11,344 bases of DNA, from NCBI GenBank assembly GCA_012518745.1, contig JAAYRM010000171.1, positions 1 to 11,344 on the forward strand, given 5' to 3'. Position numbers and translations under genes: made by a program. Positions 1 to 7,551 of the stretch are shown here, piece by piece. Every line of letters starts with the position of its first letter. Within the stretch, counting starts at the first letter, position 1. A model generated the notes under the pieces. The model was not told where the DNA came from and made no database searches. It worked only from the letters and a program-made list of their open reading frames with translations. The stretch comes from Tissierellia bacterium (GTDB taxonomy: Bacteria > Bacillota > Clostridia > Tissierellales > Tepidimicrobiaceae).

Positions 1-694
1 ATCCGATTATCAGGGAATCCAATAGCTTTCCCACAAGAAAATTGGAGAATGTTTTTCTAATCTCTCCCACTACGCCCTTTATAGAGTCTGCCATCCTTTC
101 CGGAAACATCGCATAGGTCAATCTATTGAGATTGTTTGCAAAATACTTTTTATCCTTCAATATGTATATAGATATTATGGATCCCAATATGAAGTTAATA
201 AAATTGGATGTAAGGGATATCAATTGATTTACGGCCCTATTTATCAAGGGGCCTATACTCTCGTTTAATTGAAAGAATAGTTCATCTATACTGACCCTTA
301 TATAACCAAATATGCCATACCTATCCGCTTGGTCCATATATATTGGAGTTTGAGACAGCCAGTTTTGGGTCTGCTTAGCATAATGTGGGATCTCCCTAGC
401 TAAATTCTTCATATTATCTACTAGCCTAGGGGTTACTATGGTCAATATCAATACTATGGTGCCATAGAATACCAGATAGACTATCAATATATTAAACCAA
501 TGTTTGAACTTAAAGTACTTCTCCAAAGCATTCAACAGAGCATTTAAAAAAAATGCTATAATAGCCGCCCATATGAAGGGCTCAATAATCTTCCCCACAA
601 TCGTGCCGAATTGGGGCCCATCTATTATCTTCCATATCAAAAATGATGCTATAAGTAATGTAAAGAATTTGAAGTAATTGAATCGCTTTGCTAT
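1..694 (-). CDS. AI-2E/PerM-family membrane transporter, N-terminal part (runs off window)
   Basis: The window holds the first 231 codons; the C-terminal part lies beyond base 1. The product is hydrophobic, with membrane helices near residues 10-25, 36-50 and 64-82. A polar stretch follows at about 85-140, then helices from about 155. The final visible residues (phenylalanine-rich, then GKLLDSLIIG) match the conserved core of the AI-2E family transporters (PF01594; YtvI/PerM type), where this GK-x-D-S-x-I-x-G segment recurs. Members export small molecules or act as proton/sodium antiporters; the substrate here is unknown. The frame opens after TAA at 731-733 and has no ATG, GTG or TTG before residue 19. 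A strong ribosome site (701-708) sits six bases before ATA at 692-694, so ATA is taken as the start. A TTG at residue 19 is the alternative, but it would cut into the first helix and has no ribosome site. It lies 72 bases downstream of the PrcB-like gene, possibly co-transcribed. Confidence 0.85.
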   Translation of the reverse strand, partial: MAKRFNYFKFFTLLIASFLIWKIIDGPQFGTIVGKIIEPFIWAAIIAFFLNALLNALEKYFKFKHWFNILIVYLVFYGTIVLILTIVTPRLVDNMKNLAREIPHYAKQTQNWLSQTPIYMDQADRYGIFGYIRVSIDELFFQLNESIGPLINRAVNQLISLTSNFINFILGSIISIYILKDKKYFANNLNRLTYAMFPERMADSIKGVVGEIRKTFSNFLVGKLLDSLIIG

Positions 695-700
695 TTTATA

Positions 701-708
701 CCCTCCTC
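701..708 (-). promoter_or_regulatory. Strong ribosome binding site deciding an AUA start
   Basis: On the minus strand this reads GAGGAGGG, a near-perfect anti-16S match, followed by six bases and then ATA at 694-692. No other in-frame start codon is within reach, so this site is the main evidence that translation of the AI-2E-family gene begins at AUA. Confidence 0.7.
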
Positions 709-766
709 GGATCGCAACCTTATAACCATTTTATCATAGTTTGTGGAATAACTGAATGGATATATC

Positions 767-1219
767 CTAATCCTCTTCCTCATATACCACTTCCAGCTGT
801 ATCTTTTCAGGCATCTGATTCAAATTGGTCTTTACTATGGTAAATGGGTAGGAGAATCCCTGCATCACTATATCGTTCACATCCGGATCATTGAATTTCA
901 CATGTACGGTTAAATGTATTCCATCGTCCTTGGTCTTCTTTTCACTTATGCCCTCCACCTCGACGGTATAACCCCCGGTCTGCTTTTCCCCCCTAGTTAC
1001 TACTACATATATCTCATCGCCTACCCTACACCCCAACGCTCTTTCATCAGCTAAGTATTGTGGAAGTACCTCCTTTATCCTTTCAGGAACCTCGGATGTT
1101 TCAAGAACACTAAATTTCACCTTTTTATCACCCTTCACAAGATATTTTGGCACCACAATAATTGCCAATATCGATATAATGATTATTCCCAACCCAATAC
1201 ATATATACCGTTTTTTCAA
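767..1219 (-). CDS. Membrane-anchored protein with PrcB-C-like domain
   Basis: A 150-residue protein with a basic N-terminus and a single hydrophobic segment (about residues 5-25) followed by KYLVKG, so it is probably anchored with the rest outside the cell. There is no lipobox cysteine. Residues about 66-130 resemble the C-terminal domain of PrcB protease-complex inhibitors (PF14343): strand YVVVTRGEK, the hallmark TGGYTVEVEG at 81-90, an aspartate-proline pair at 111-112 and YPFTIVK at 124-130. The family is named for a treponemal protease inhibitor, but its wider function is unproven. The start is TTG at 1217-1219: an in-frame TGA lies two codons upstream and a G-rich site (GGGGGG) lies about eight bases before. 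It sits 78 bases after the YitT gene with no terminator seen between, so co-transcription is likely. Confidence 0.75.
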   Translation of the reverse strand: MKKRYICIGLGIIIISILAIIVVPKYLVKGDKKVKFSVLETSEVPERIKEVLPQYLADERALGCRVGDEIYVVVTRGEKQTGGYTVEVEGISEKKTKDDGIHLTVHVKFNDPDVNDIVMQGFSYPFTIVKTNLNQMPEKIQLEVVYEEED

Positions 1220-1297
1220 AATTCATCCCCCCAGCCTATACCTATTATTACTATATTATTGTAGGATGGGATGGTTTATGTTGGTATATATGTTTAT

Positions 1298-2179
1298 CTA
1301 TACCCCCAGGCTGTGAAATCCCTTGCCCGTTACCTCTACAGCTTCGCTAATAACCAAAAGGGCATTGGGATCTATGGTATCCACTATATCCTTTAATTTG
1401 GCAGTCTGATTCGACATCACTATGCAGTATATTACTATCTTATCCTCCTTGGTATATCCCCCTATCCCCTGTAAAAATGTAACCCCCATATTTAATTCCT
1501 CGATTATTGCCTCGGCTACCTCCTCGGGCTTGTCCGATACTATCATTACATTCTTCTTTGCATTGAATCCCGTCTGCACCTTATCCAATATCCTATATCC
1601 TATATATAGGGCCATTAGCGTGTACATAGCAGATCTATATCCAAATAATAGGGATGATAGGGAGATAATTATAGTATTGAAAGCCATCAGAACTGTTCCT
1701 ATATTTATATCATGCCTTATCTTTATAACCGCAGCTATTATATCGAGACCCCCCTGTGACATCTGATTTCTAAACATCAGACCGGCACCAATCCCGTTAA
1801 GCACTCCGCCGAAGATCGATGCCAATAGTATATCGTCTATTATGAAATATTTTCCCAACCCATATGTTAGGGTTAAAAATAACGAAAAAACGAACATCGA
1901 AATAAAGCTATATATGGCAAACTCCCTATTCACCAGCTTGAAACCTAATATGAATATTGGAATATTTATGGCTAGCACGGATATGCCCGTAGGAATATTT
2001 GTCAGATATTGAATCAATATCCCCATTCCTCCTACCCCACCGCTCAATAATTTACTCGGTATGAAAAATACATTATATGCAATGGAGCATAGAAGATTAC
2101 CTATTAATATAATGGATAATTTCTGCAATACATTTTTGACCTTCTTTGATTTGATTCCTTCCATCAGTTCTTTAGACAT
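1298..2179 (-). CDS. YitT family membrane protein (DUF161 plus DUF2179)
   Basis: A 293-residue protein of the usual length for the YitT family. The N-terminal two thirds hold about five to six membrane helices (near 21-40, 50-62, 65-80, 88-110, 117-137 and 160-180), with the glycine-rich LLSGGVGG near 44-51 and the SQGGLD motif before the fifth helix, both typical of the domain. The C-terminal 80 residues are a soluble DUF2179 domain, recognisable from the VMIVSDKPEEV start, the GGYTKED motif, the DP pair and the final GKGFHSLG. YitT proteins are widespread in Firmicutes, often in several copies, and their transport role is not established. The ATG at 2179 has an excellent site (AAGGAGATG) four bases upstream. 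Confidence 0.93.
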   Translation of the reverse strand: MSKELMEGIKSKKVKNVLQKLSIILIGNLLCSIAYNVFFIPSKLLSGGVGGMGILIQYLTNIPTGISVLAINIPIFILGFKLVNREFAIYSFISMFVFSLFLTLTYGLGKYFIIDDILLASIFGGVLNGIGAGLMFRNQMSQGGLDIIAAVIKIRHDINIGTVLMAFNTIIISLSSLLFGYRSAMYTLMALYIGYRILDKVQTGFNAKKNVMIVSDKPEEVAEAIIEELNMGVTFLQGIGGYTKEDKIVIYCIVMSNQTAKLKDIVDTIDPNALLVISEAVEVTGKGFHSLGV

Positions 2180-2205
2180 AGTTCATCTCCTTATAAAATA
2201 TAGAA

Positions 2206-2234
2206 TATATAATTTGGTAATATCAAAATTTGAA
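2206..2234 (-). promoter_or_regulatory. Candidate sigma-A promoter of the YitT gene
   Basis: On the minus strand TTCAAA (2234-2229) and TATATA (2211-2206) are 17 bases apart, about 27 bases before the start codon, which leaves the ribosome site intact. An overlapping alternative, TTGATA (2226-2221) with TATATT (2202-2197), has an 18-base spacer but would start transcription inside the ribosome site. The region is very AT-rich, so chance matches are likely. Confidence 0.35.
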
Positions 2235-2289
2235 TATCTAATCCAGTGGATATGTATATGAAATGTAATGTTGAGGGCAATGTATCGGT

Positions 2290-3129
2290 CTATATGTTCA
2301 ATAGCTTTTTCAATTCAAATGCAACACCCGATTGATTATTGTCCCTTTCGGTTATAATATCGGCCACCTGCTTTACCCTAGCCCCAGCATTTTTCATCGC
2401 AATTCCGCATCCCGCATTCTCTATCATCTGTATATCGTTATTATCGTCCCCTATGGCTATAATTTCCGATCTATCAATACCCTTTCCCTCTGCATATTCC
2501 AATAGGCTTATCCATTTGCACCCTAGTGGATTCATTACCTCCAACAAGGCCTCAGCCGATTGAATGTTTTCGACTATATGGGAATTATATCTCCCTGGAT
2601 ACCTTTGGTTTATAAGCCCATGGAAATATTCCATATCCTTCTTCGTCCCTACATATACTACAGCCAATATTCTGGAATCCTTCAATTCCATATGGTCATC
2701 GATCTTTTTATACCTCTCCTGGAACCGACTTAGGTAGTTATGATAATAGATATCCCCAGCATCAATTTCTTTTTCCACTATTATATCATAGCCCCTACTA
2801 TAATTGTCCATATGTACAATGGAGTGGAACCCCCCCTTGTTGGCCTCCCCTATCAACAGCCTAAAATCATCCATATCCAGATATTTGGTAATAAACGTCT
2901 TGCCGTTCCCCGTCTCCCTTACCACGTTTCCGTTATTAGCTAGTATTACAAAGGATTTGCTAATATCTTTGGTCAATTGCTTAGCAGACCAATAGCCCCT
3001 ACCCGTTGCTATTACAACCTCATATCCGTTTCTTGTGAGTTGCTCTATCAGGTCCGAATCCTCCCTCGAGATATTCTTTTCATCATCTAATAGAGTGCCA
3101 TCTAGGTCTATGGCGATCAGCTTATACAT
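2290..3129 (-). CDS. Cof-type HAD-IIB family phosphatase
   Basis: A 279-residue soluble hydrolase of the haloacid dehalogenase superfamily, subfamily IIB. Motif I is DLDGTLLDD with nucleophile D8 and acid D10; motif II is VIATGR with T42; motif III is the lysine at 205 (GCKWISL); motif IV is GDDNNDIQM, with D228/D229 and D232 placing magnesium. The large cap domain (about residues 85-190) between motifs II and III is the C2B type. Family members dephosphorylate sugar phosphates, FMN, PLP and other small phosphates with low specificity, so no substrate is assigned. Start: ATG at 3129 with GGGGTGAT upstream. It lies 110 bases before the YitT gene on the same strand. Confidence 0.93.
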   Translation of the reverse strand: MYKLIAIDLDGTLLDDEKNISREDSDLIEQLTRNGYEVVIATGRGYWSAKQLTKDISKSFVILANNGNVVRETGNGKTFITKYLDMDDFRLLIGEANKGGFHSIVHMDNYSRGYDIIVEKEIDAGDIYYHNYLSRFQERYKKIDDHMELKDSRILAVVYVGTKKDMEYFHGLINQRYPGRYNSHIVENIQSAEALLEVMNPLGCKWISLLEYAEGKGIDRSEIIAIGDDNNDIQMIENAGCGIAMKNAGARVKQVADIITERDNNQSGVAFELKKLLNI

Positions 3130-3214
3130 ATTATCACCCCATATAGCTTTTTTGATCTACCTAGCTTCCTCGTAGTCTTGCCCTTAACTATTCCTATCTA
3201 TACTCACTAAGTCC

Positions 3215-3252
3215 AATAGAAGCCTAAAAGGATTACCCCTTAGGCTTCTATT
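3215..3252 (-). terminator. Perfect 13-bp hairpin after the aminotransferase gene
   Basis: AATAGAAGCCTAA (3215-3227) pairs perfectly with TTAGGCTTCTATT (3240-3252) around a 12-base loop. It begins 34 bases after the aminotransferase stop codon, where a terminator is expected, between that gene and the HAD gene on the same strand. In the transcript direction the stem is followed by GGAC rather than a run of T, so termination may be partial, or the hairpin may serve as a 3' stabiliser or processing site. Confidence 0.6.
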
Positions 3253-3285
3253 AATAAAGTAATATTCTCTTAGATTACTGGTATT

Positions 3286-4431
3286 CTACTTCAATAATTC
3301 TCCCATCAATATACCTACGCCCTTGCCTAATTCTACTTCTGCCCCAACTCTGTGCAATGTTCTTTCTATTGCTGCAATAGTAGATACCATGTCATGAACG
3401 TCGATATTGCCCATATGCCCTAATCTGAACATCTTTCCTGCATAATCTCCAAGGCCTCCTGCTACTACGACACCCTCTTCTGCCAATACGCTTCTAAATT
3501 CTGCATCGTCTATACCGTCCATGTATAGTACGTTTGAAAGTGTAACCGCTCTAACATCTTCATCTGCAAGAAGTGTAAATCCTAATCCCTCTAAAGCAGT
3601 CTGCATAGCCCTACCATTCTTAATATGTCTCTCGAATCTGTTTTCCAATCCCTCTTCCTTGATTATATTAACGGATTCTTTCATTGCCCAGATCATATTA
3701 ACTGCGGGGGTCGCAAAGTACTTAGATGGATCATTCATGATTGGTATCCATCTCTCATAATCTACATAGTATTCGCTTATAGTTCCTAATGCTTTTCTTC
3801 TAGCTAATGCCTTTTCTCCTGCCCATAGGATCGCTAGGCCTGGTGCTACACCAAAAGCCTTCTGGCTTCCCGTAATTAATACGTCTATACCCATTTCGTC
3901 TATATACTCTTTTTGGCCAGCTGTTGAGCATACGCCATCAACTATGAATAGAGTATCTTCATACTTCTTAAGAACTTCCCCTATTTCCTTAATAGGTGCT
4001 GATACACCAGTGGAAGTATCTACGTGGGTTACCGTTACAGCGTCGTATTTCTTCTTTTTCAACTGCTCTTCTATTTCCTCTACGGGGACTGCCTTACCCC
4101 ATTCGCTTTCTATTATGTCAGCATCAAGTCCACGTTTTTCACAGAGTTCAACGAATCTGTTTCCAAAGAACCCGTGGGATACTATCAATATGCTATCCCC
4201 TGATTTTAAACTATTGGACAATGCCATCTCCATGGATAGTGTTCCGGTACCTGCAATTACAAAGACCTCACCCGTGGTACCCCATAATTCCTTCATATCC
4301 ACCAAAAGTTCCCTATAATCCTTTACAAACCCTGGATCCCCAAAGGCAACAGTTTCCCTAGCCATTTCATCCTGAATGGCTCTAACTACAGGTGTTGGCC
4401 CTGGAATCATAACAAGCTTTCTAGTTTTCAC
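3286..4431 (-). CDS. Class V PLP aminotransferase, alanine/serine-glyoxylate type
   Basis: A 381-residue fold-type I PLP enzyme of the alanine-glyoxylate / serine-pyruvate aminotransferase family, full length for the group. Seen motifs: MIPGPTPV near the N-terminus; the cofactor phosphate-binding GTGTLSME (61-68); THVDTSTGV (135-143); the PLP-pyridine aspartate in IVDGVCST (D165); GSQKAFGVAPGLA with Schiff-base K191; and FRLGHMGN with the carboxylate-binding R336. Relatives transfer an amino group from alanine, serine, ureidoglycine or similar donors to glyoxylate or pyruvate (AGXT, PucG, serine-glyoxylate enzymes). The sequence does not separate these. Start: GTG at 4431 with AGGAGGAG a few bases upstream. 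It is transcribed divergently from an IclR regulator, suggesting it is that regulator's target. Confidence 0.93.
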   Translation of the reverse strand: MKTRKLVMIPGPTPVVRAIQDEMARETVAFGDPGFVKDYRELLVDMKELWGTTGEVFVIAGTGTLSMEMALSNSLKSGDSILIVSHGFFGNRFVELCEKRGLDADIIESEWGKAVPVEEIEEQLKKKKYDAVTVTHVDTSTGVSAPIKEIGEVLKKYEDTLFIVDGVCSTAGQKEYIDEMGIDVLITGSQKAFGVAPGLAILWAGEKALARRKALGTISEYYVDYERWIPIMNDPSKYFATPAVNMIWAMKESVNIIKEEGLENRFERHIKNGRAMQTALEGLGFTLLADEDVRAVTLSNVLYMDGIDDAEFRSVLAEEGVVVAGGLGDYAGKMFRLGHMGNIDVHDMVSTIAAIERTLHRVGAEVELGKGVGILMGELLK

Positions 4432-4585
4432 AATATACTCCTCCTTTTAAAAATTTTCCCTTAAGCTAATAAGAACATAAGATCCCCTACCCCATTGTCA
4501 TCTCCGTATGGATATATTATCTACCCATCTCAGAACAAAACATATGGTGGTTTCCTTGGATTTATGCCATATATACTTAACTTTT

Positions 4586-4601
4586 TACAATAAATATTGT
4601 A
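4586..4601. promoter_or_regulatory. Palindrome TACAATA-AA-TATTGTA, candidate operator
   Basis: Perfect 7-base arms around two central bases. It overlaps a plus-strand candidate promoter (-10 at 4600-4605) and lies about 155 bases upstream of the aminotransferase start. An operator is plausible, but an AT-only core makes chance symmetry easier. Confidence 0.35.
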
Positions 4602-4666
4602 TAATATTATATGTAACGATACAAAGTTAATAGGCATATCCACGACTACAGATCAATATCATTTCC

Positions 4667-4683
4667 ATCGCATTTCTTGCGAT
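4667..4683. promoter_or_regulatory. Palindrome ATCGCA-N5-TGCGAT, candidate IclR-type operator
   Basis: Perfect 6-base arms with GC-containing cores around TTTCT, set in an AT-rich region and flanked on both sides by ATTTCC words (4661-4666 and 4682-4687). The size suits an IclR-family dimer site. It lies between the two divergent genes, about 180 bases before iclR and 235 before the aminotransferase gene. Confidence 0.4.
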
Positions 4684-4736
4684 TTCCGATATCCCTTCCA
4701 TAATATATGGATTAAAGTGTTTACCATTGTTAAACT

Positions 4737-4765
4737 TTGTTCATTACTGTTAAATTAATTATATA
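4737..4765 (+). promoter_or_regulatory. Candidate sigma-A promoter of iclR
   Basis: TTGTTC (4737-4742) and TATATA (4760-4765) are separated by 17 bases, giving an untranslated leader of roughly 70 bases. Neither box is a full match. A second pair nearer the gene, TTGCAT (4798-4803) with TATATT (4821-4826), would start transcription too close to the ribosome site. Confidence 0.35.
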
Positions 4766-4845
4766 CCAGGATAGGATTGAAGTCAACTGAATAAAGCTTG
4801 CATAACATAGGGAAATAATATATATTTAGTAATGGGGGAATGCAA

Positions 4846-5628
4846 ATGGGCAATAGCAAAAAGCACAAGAGAAGCAAGACCATAGCCTCCGTTGAAAAGG
4901 CCGTCAAGGTAATTGAATATATGGCCCGCTCGGATCACGATATGGGGGTTACCGAGATCGCCAACGGATTGAACTATGGCATTAGTGCCACCTATCATAT
5001 GTTAAATACATTGAGACAATGCGATGTAATTGAACAGGATGAAAGAACTAGGAAATTTAAACTAGGCCTGAAACTCTGGCAGATAGGGCTTCTGGCATAT
5101 AGACAAAACCATATCTCTAGCGTGCTCATGCCTTATTTGAAGAAACTGAAGAATTTGACCGGCGAGACCGCTAATCTCATCATCATGAACGGGGATAGGG
5201 TGGTATATATTGCCCAGGAGGAGAGCGATAGATTGGTTAGAATGTTTACGGAGGCCGGGGCTACAGAGCAATTGCACTGTACAGCTGCCGGTAAGGTTCT
5301 ATTATCACATAAGCCTAAGAAAACTCGTGAACTGATATTGGATAGAATCGAATTAGATCGTTATACGGATAAGACCATAGTGGACAAGGAGGAATTCGCT
5401 AGGGAGCTCGATCAGGTAAGGGAAAGGGGCTATGGATTCGATAACGAAGAAAGGGAGTTAGGCGTCAGTTGTATTGGAGCACCAGTCTTCAATTTGAATG
5501 ATGAGGCCATAGCATGTATTACAATATCGGGTCCGACGGAAAGATTTACCGAAGAGAATAAGAAAAAATGGCTAGATATGGTTTTAAAGGTATCAAAGGA
5601 AGCTACGGATCACCTAACTACGATTTAA
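4846..5628 (+). CDS. IclR family transcriptional regulator
   Basis: A 260-residue regulator with the two standard IclR parts. Residues about 13-75 form the winged HTH (ASVEKAVKVIEYM; the TEIANGL...ISATYHMLNTL helices; a wing ending in KFKLGLKL). Residues about 80-258 form the effector domain, with EQLHCTAAGKVLL (141-153) and GVSCIGAPVF...AIACITISGP (206-230), the two family signatures. Such proteins bind small carboxylates or aromatics and repress or activate nearby catabolic operons, usually including a divergent gene. Start: ATG at 4846 is preferred because GGGGGA (4834-4839) is six bases away; the in-frame ATG at 4840 would touch the ribosome site. The divergent aminotransferase, the downstream sigma-54 activator and the enzymes beyond are candidate targets. 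Confidence 0.92.
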   Translation: MGNSKKHKRSKTIASVEKAVKVIEYMARSDHDMGVTEIANGLNYGISATYHMLNTLRQCDVIEQDERTRKFKLGLKLWQIGLLAYRQNHISSVLMPYLKKLKNLTGETANLIIMNGDRVVYIAQEESDRLVRMFTEAGATEQLHCTAAGKVLLSHKPKKTRELILDRIELDRYTDKTIVDKEEFARELDQVRERGYGFDNEERELGVSCIGAPVFNLNDEAIACITISGPTERFTEENKKKWLDMVLKVSKEATDHLTTI

Positions 5629-5689
5629 GAACACTACATAACCGATATTTCAAATGGTTTGAATATATTGAAAGAAAAGGTGATATAGT

Positions 5690-7510
5690 ATGTCCTATTT
5701 AAGATGGATGCAGGATACTTTACAACATACAGCTATGACGCTATCCTCCGCATTGAATGTGGATGTGGTAATAGCAGATGAACATTTGACTAGAATAGTA
5801 GGAACAGGTGATTTTAGTAATCGATTGGATGAGGATTGTGCCGATGATTCCCTATTCGCCAATGTTATTAGAACCGGGCAACCCCAGATAAATTTAAAGA
5901 GGGAAGATAGTGATATCTGCAAAAATTGTTCTAATCGGGCAAATTGCGATGAGCATGCAAATATAACCTATCCGATAAAACCGGATGGTAAGGTTATTGG
6001 ACTCGTCAGCTTTGCTTCCTTTAATGAAAAGCAGAGGGAAACCATAGATCATAAGCGATATGAATATTTCAATATGTTGAAATATATAGCAAATATGATC
6101 GAAAGCGAAATAGTAAATATAAAAGTAAACAATAGGATGAAACGCAATATAGCGGAAGTCAACGAGATAATCAACTGCTTGAATAAGGGTATAATCATAC
6201 TCAATTCCAATATGGAGATTATTCATGTCAATACCAAGGCATTGAAGACATTAAGCGTAGACCTATCCTATACCAAGATAATCGATTGTCATATCAATAC
6301 CATAATAGAGGATATTAAGTTGGAAGATACCCATAATAAGGATATTGTAGGATCTTGGAAGATAGGTGGTAAGGATATAAGGGTCATATATAATATCGGC
6401 GAATTGCATCTAGCAAATGATCAGTTGGCATTTATGATCAGCTTTGACAGGGTTAAGGAGATAATGGATGCCGCTAAGAGCTATAGGATAAAGGAGGATA
6501 TCGTATTTTCGAATATCATAGGCAATAGTGAGCCCTTGCTCCAGGCCATAAATAAAGCTAAGATCGTTGCCGAAACCGATACCACTGTTCTCCTTCAGGG
6601 AGCGAGTGGATCCGGTAAGGAATTATTCGCCAGATCGATCCATAATGAAAGCCTGAGGTCAGAAGGCCCCTTCGTGGTAATAAACTGTGCTAGTCTACCC
6701 GAAAATATTATAGAATCAGAATTGTTTGGGTATGAACAAGGTGCATTTACGGGCGCAAGCCCAGGGGGTAAAAAGGGAAAGATAGAGCTGGCCAACAATG
6801 GCACCCTATTCCTAGATGAAATTGGGGATTTTCCCCTTCATCTACAGACTAGACTCCTAAGGGTTCTGCAGGAGAGACAGATCGATAGGGTAGGTGGTAG
6901 CAAGCCCATAGATGTTAATATCAGGATAATATCTGCCACCAATCGAGATTTGGAAACGTTGGTAAAGGAAAAGAAATTCAGGCTCGACCTATTCTATAGG
7001 CTCAACGTTGTTCCTATAGTCCTACCCGATCTCAAGGATAGGGAAGAGGATGTATTCATATGCTCTGAATATATAATCGGTAAGGTTTGCAATAGGATGA
7101 ATAAGGAGCCGAAGAGTCTATCCGACGGGGTCAAGAAGGCTTTTCTGCAATACCATTGGCCGGGAAATATTCGCGAGCTGGAAAATGTATTGGAACATGG
7201 AATCTGCTTTGCAACGGGAAATGAAATAATGCTCGAGGACTTGCCGGAATACTTTTTAAATAACAAGTTTCCGGATATGTCGGATAGGAGCTATAGGGAT
7301 GAAGCCCTCCCCAATATCGACAGATATGCCGATCTAGTGATAGATCAACAGAAAAATCTAGAACAATTAAAAAGGGATTTTGAAAAGAAGATCATCTCTG
7401 AATTGATAGAGACATACGGGGATTCGGTAGATGGAAAGAAGATGGTATCTAAAAAATTAGACATAGGATTGACCACATTATATCGCAAGATGAATGAATA
7501 TCAGATTTAG
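5690..7510 (+). CDS. Sigma-54-dependent activator (GAF-like, PAS, AAA+, Fis-type HTH)
   Basis: A 606-residue enhancer-binding protein. Residues 1-140 are a GAF-like sensory region with a cysteine cluster C77-x2-C80-x5-C86 (plus C50) followed by the NITYPI...GKVIGLVSF strand, a layout seen in clostridial activators. About 152-260 is a PAS-like segment. About 273-520 is the AAA+ domain: Walker A GASGSGKE (304-311), the ESELFGYEQ segment and intact GAFTGA loop (351-356) that contacts sigma-54, Walker B GTLFLDE (371-377) and the HWPGNIRELENV sensor 2 region (489-500). About 576-604 is a Fis-type HTH (SKKLDIGLTTLYRKM). The GAFTGA loop implies true sigma-54 activation, not a TyrR-like relic. ATG at 5690 follows AAAAGGTGAT. 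It lies 61 bases after iclR, same strand, probably co-transcribed. The effector and target promoter are unknown. Confidence 0.94.
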   Translation: MSYLRWMQDTLQHTAMTLSSALNVDVVIADEHLTRIVGTGDFSNRLDEDCADDSLFANVIRTGQPQINLKREDSDICKNCSNRANCDEHANITYPIKPDGKVIGLVSFASFNEKQRETIDHKRYEYFNMLKYIANMIESEIVNIKVNNRMKRNIAEVNEIINCLNKGIIILNSNMEIIHVNTKALKTLSVDLSYTKIIDCHINTIIEDIKLEDTHNKDIVGSWKIGGKDIRVIYNIGELHLANDQLAFMISFDRVKEIMDAAKSYRIKEDIVFSNIIGNSEPLLQAINKAKIVAETDTTVLLQGASGSGKELFARSIHNESLRSEGPFVVINCASLPENIIESELFGYEQGAFTGASPGGKKGKIELANNGTLFLDEIGDFPLHLQTRLLRVLQERQIDRVGGSKPIDVNIRIISATNRDLETLVKEKKFRLDLFYRLNVVPIVLPDLKDREEDVFICSEYIIGKVCNRMNKEPKSLSDGVKKAFLQYHWPGNIRELENVLEHGICFATGNEIMLEDLPEYFLNNKFPDMSDRSYRDEALPNIDRYADLVIDQQKNLEQLKRDFEKKIISELIETYGDSVDGKKMVSKKLDIGLTTLYRKMNEYQI

Positions 7511-7551
7511 TTGCAATGGATGACATATAGCAATCCTTATTTCAGATAATG

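Larger units (their letters stand above)
4432..4845. promoter_or_regulatory. Divergent control region between aminotransferase and IclR genes
   Basis: This 414-base AT-rich stretch holds no convincing gene. It contains two palindromes (4586-4601 and 4667-4683), a plus-strand candidate promoter next to iclR (4737-4765), and a second plus-strand candidate TTAACT (4577-4582) with TATAAT (4600-4605), 17 bases apart, whose spacer and -10 box overlap the first palindrome. The repeat GTTTA...TAAAC (4719-4735), with further TGTTAAA-type words to 4755, overlaps the iclR promoter. No GG-N10-GC sigma-54 element was found on either strand by eye. The layout fits an IclR protein controlling itself and the divergent aminotransferase. 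Confidence 0.6.

Noticed and set aside
1422..1766. Plus-strand frame of 114 codons opposite the YitT gene
   Set aside because: It is antisense to a recognisable YitT/DUF2179 protein, with no ribosome site and no domain.
3130..3214. Possible promoter directly before the HAD gene
   Set aside because: No pair of -35 and -10 boxes with suitable spacing was found.
3944..4361. Two long plus-strand frames opposite the aminotransferase gene
   Set aside because: They are shadows of a strongly supported PLP enzyme; their serine- and proline-rich translations match no family I know.
4783..4998. Minus-strand frame overlapping the iclR start
   Set aside because: It covers the iclR HTH coding region and has no ribosome site; it would block the divergent promoter region.
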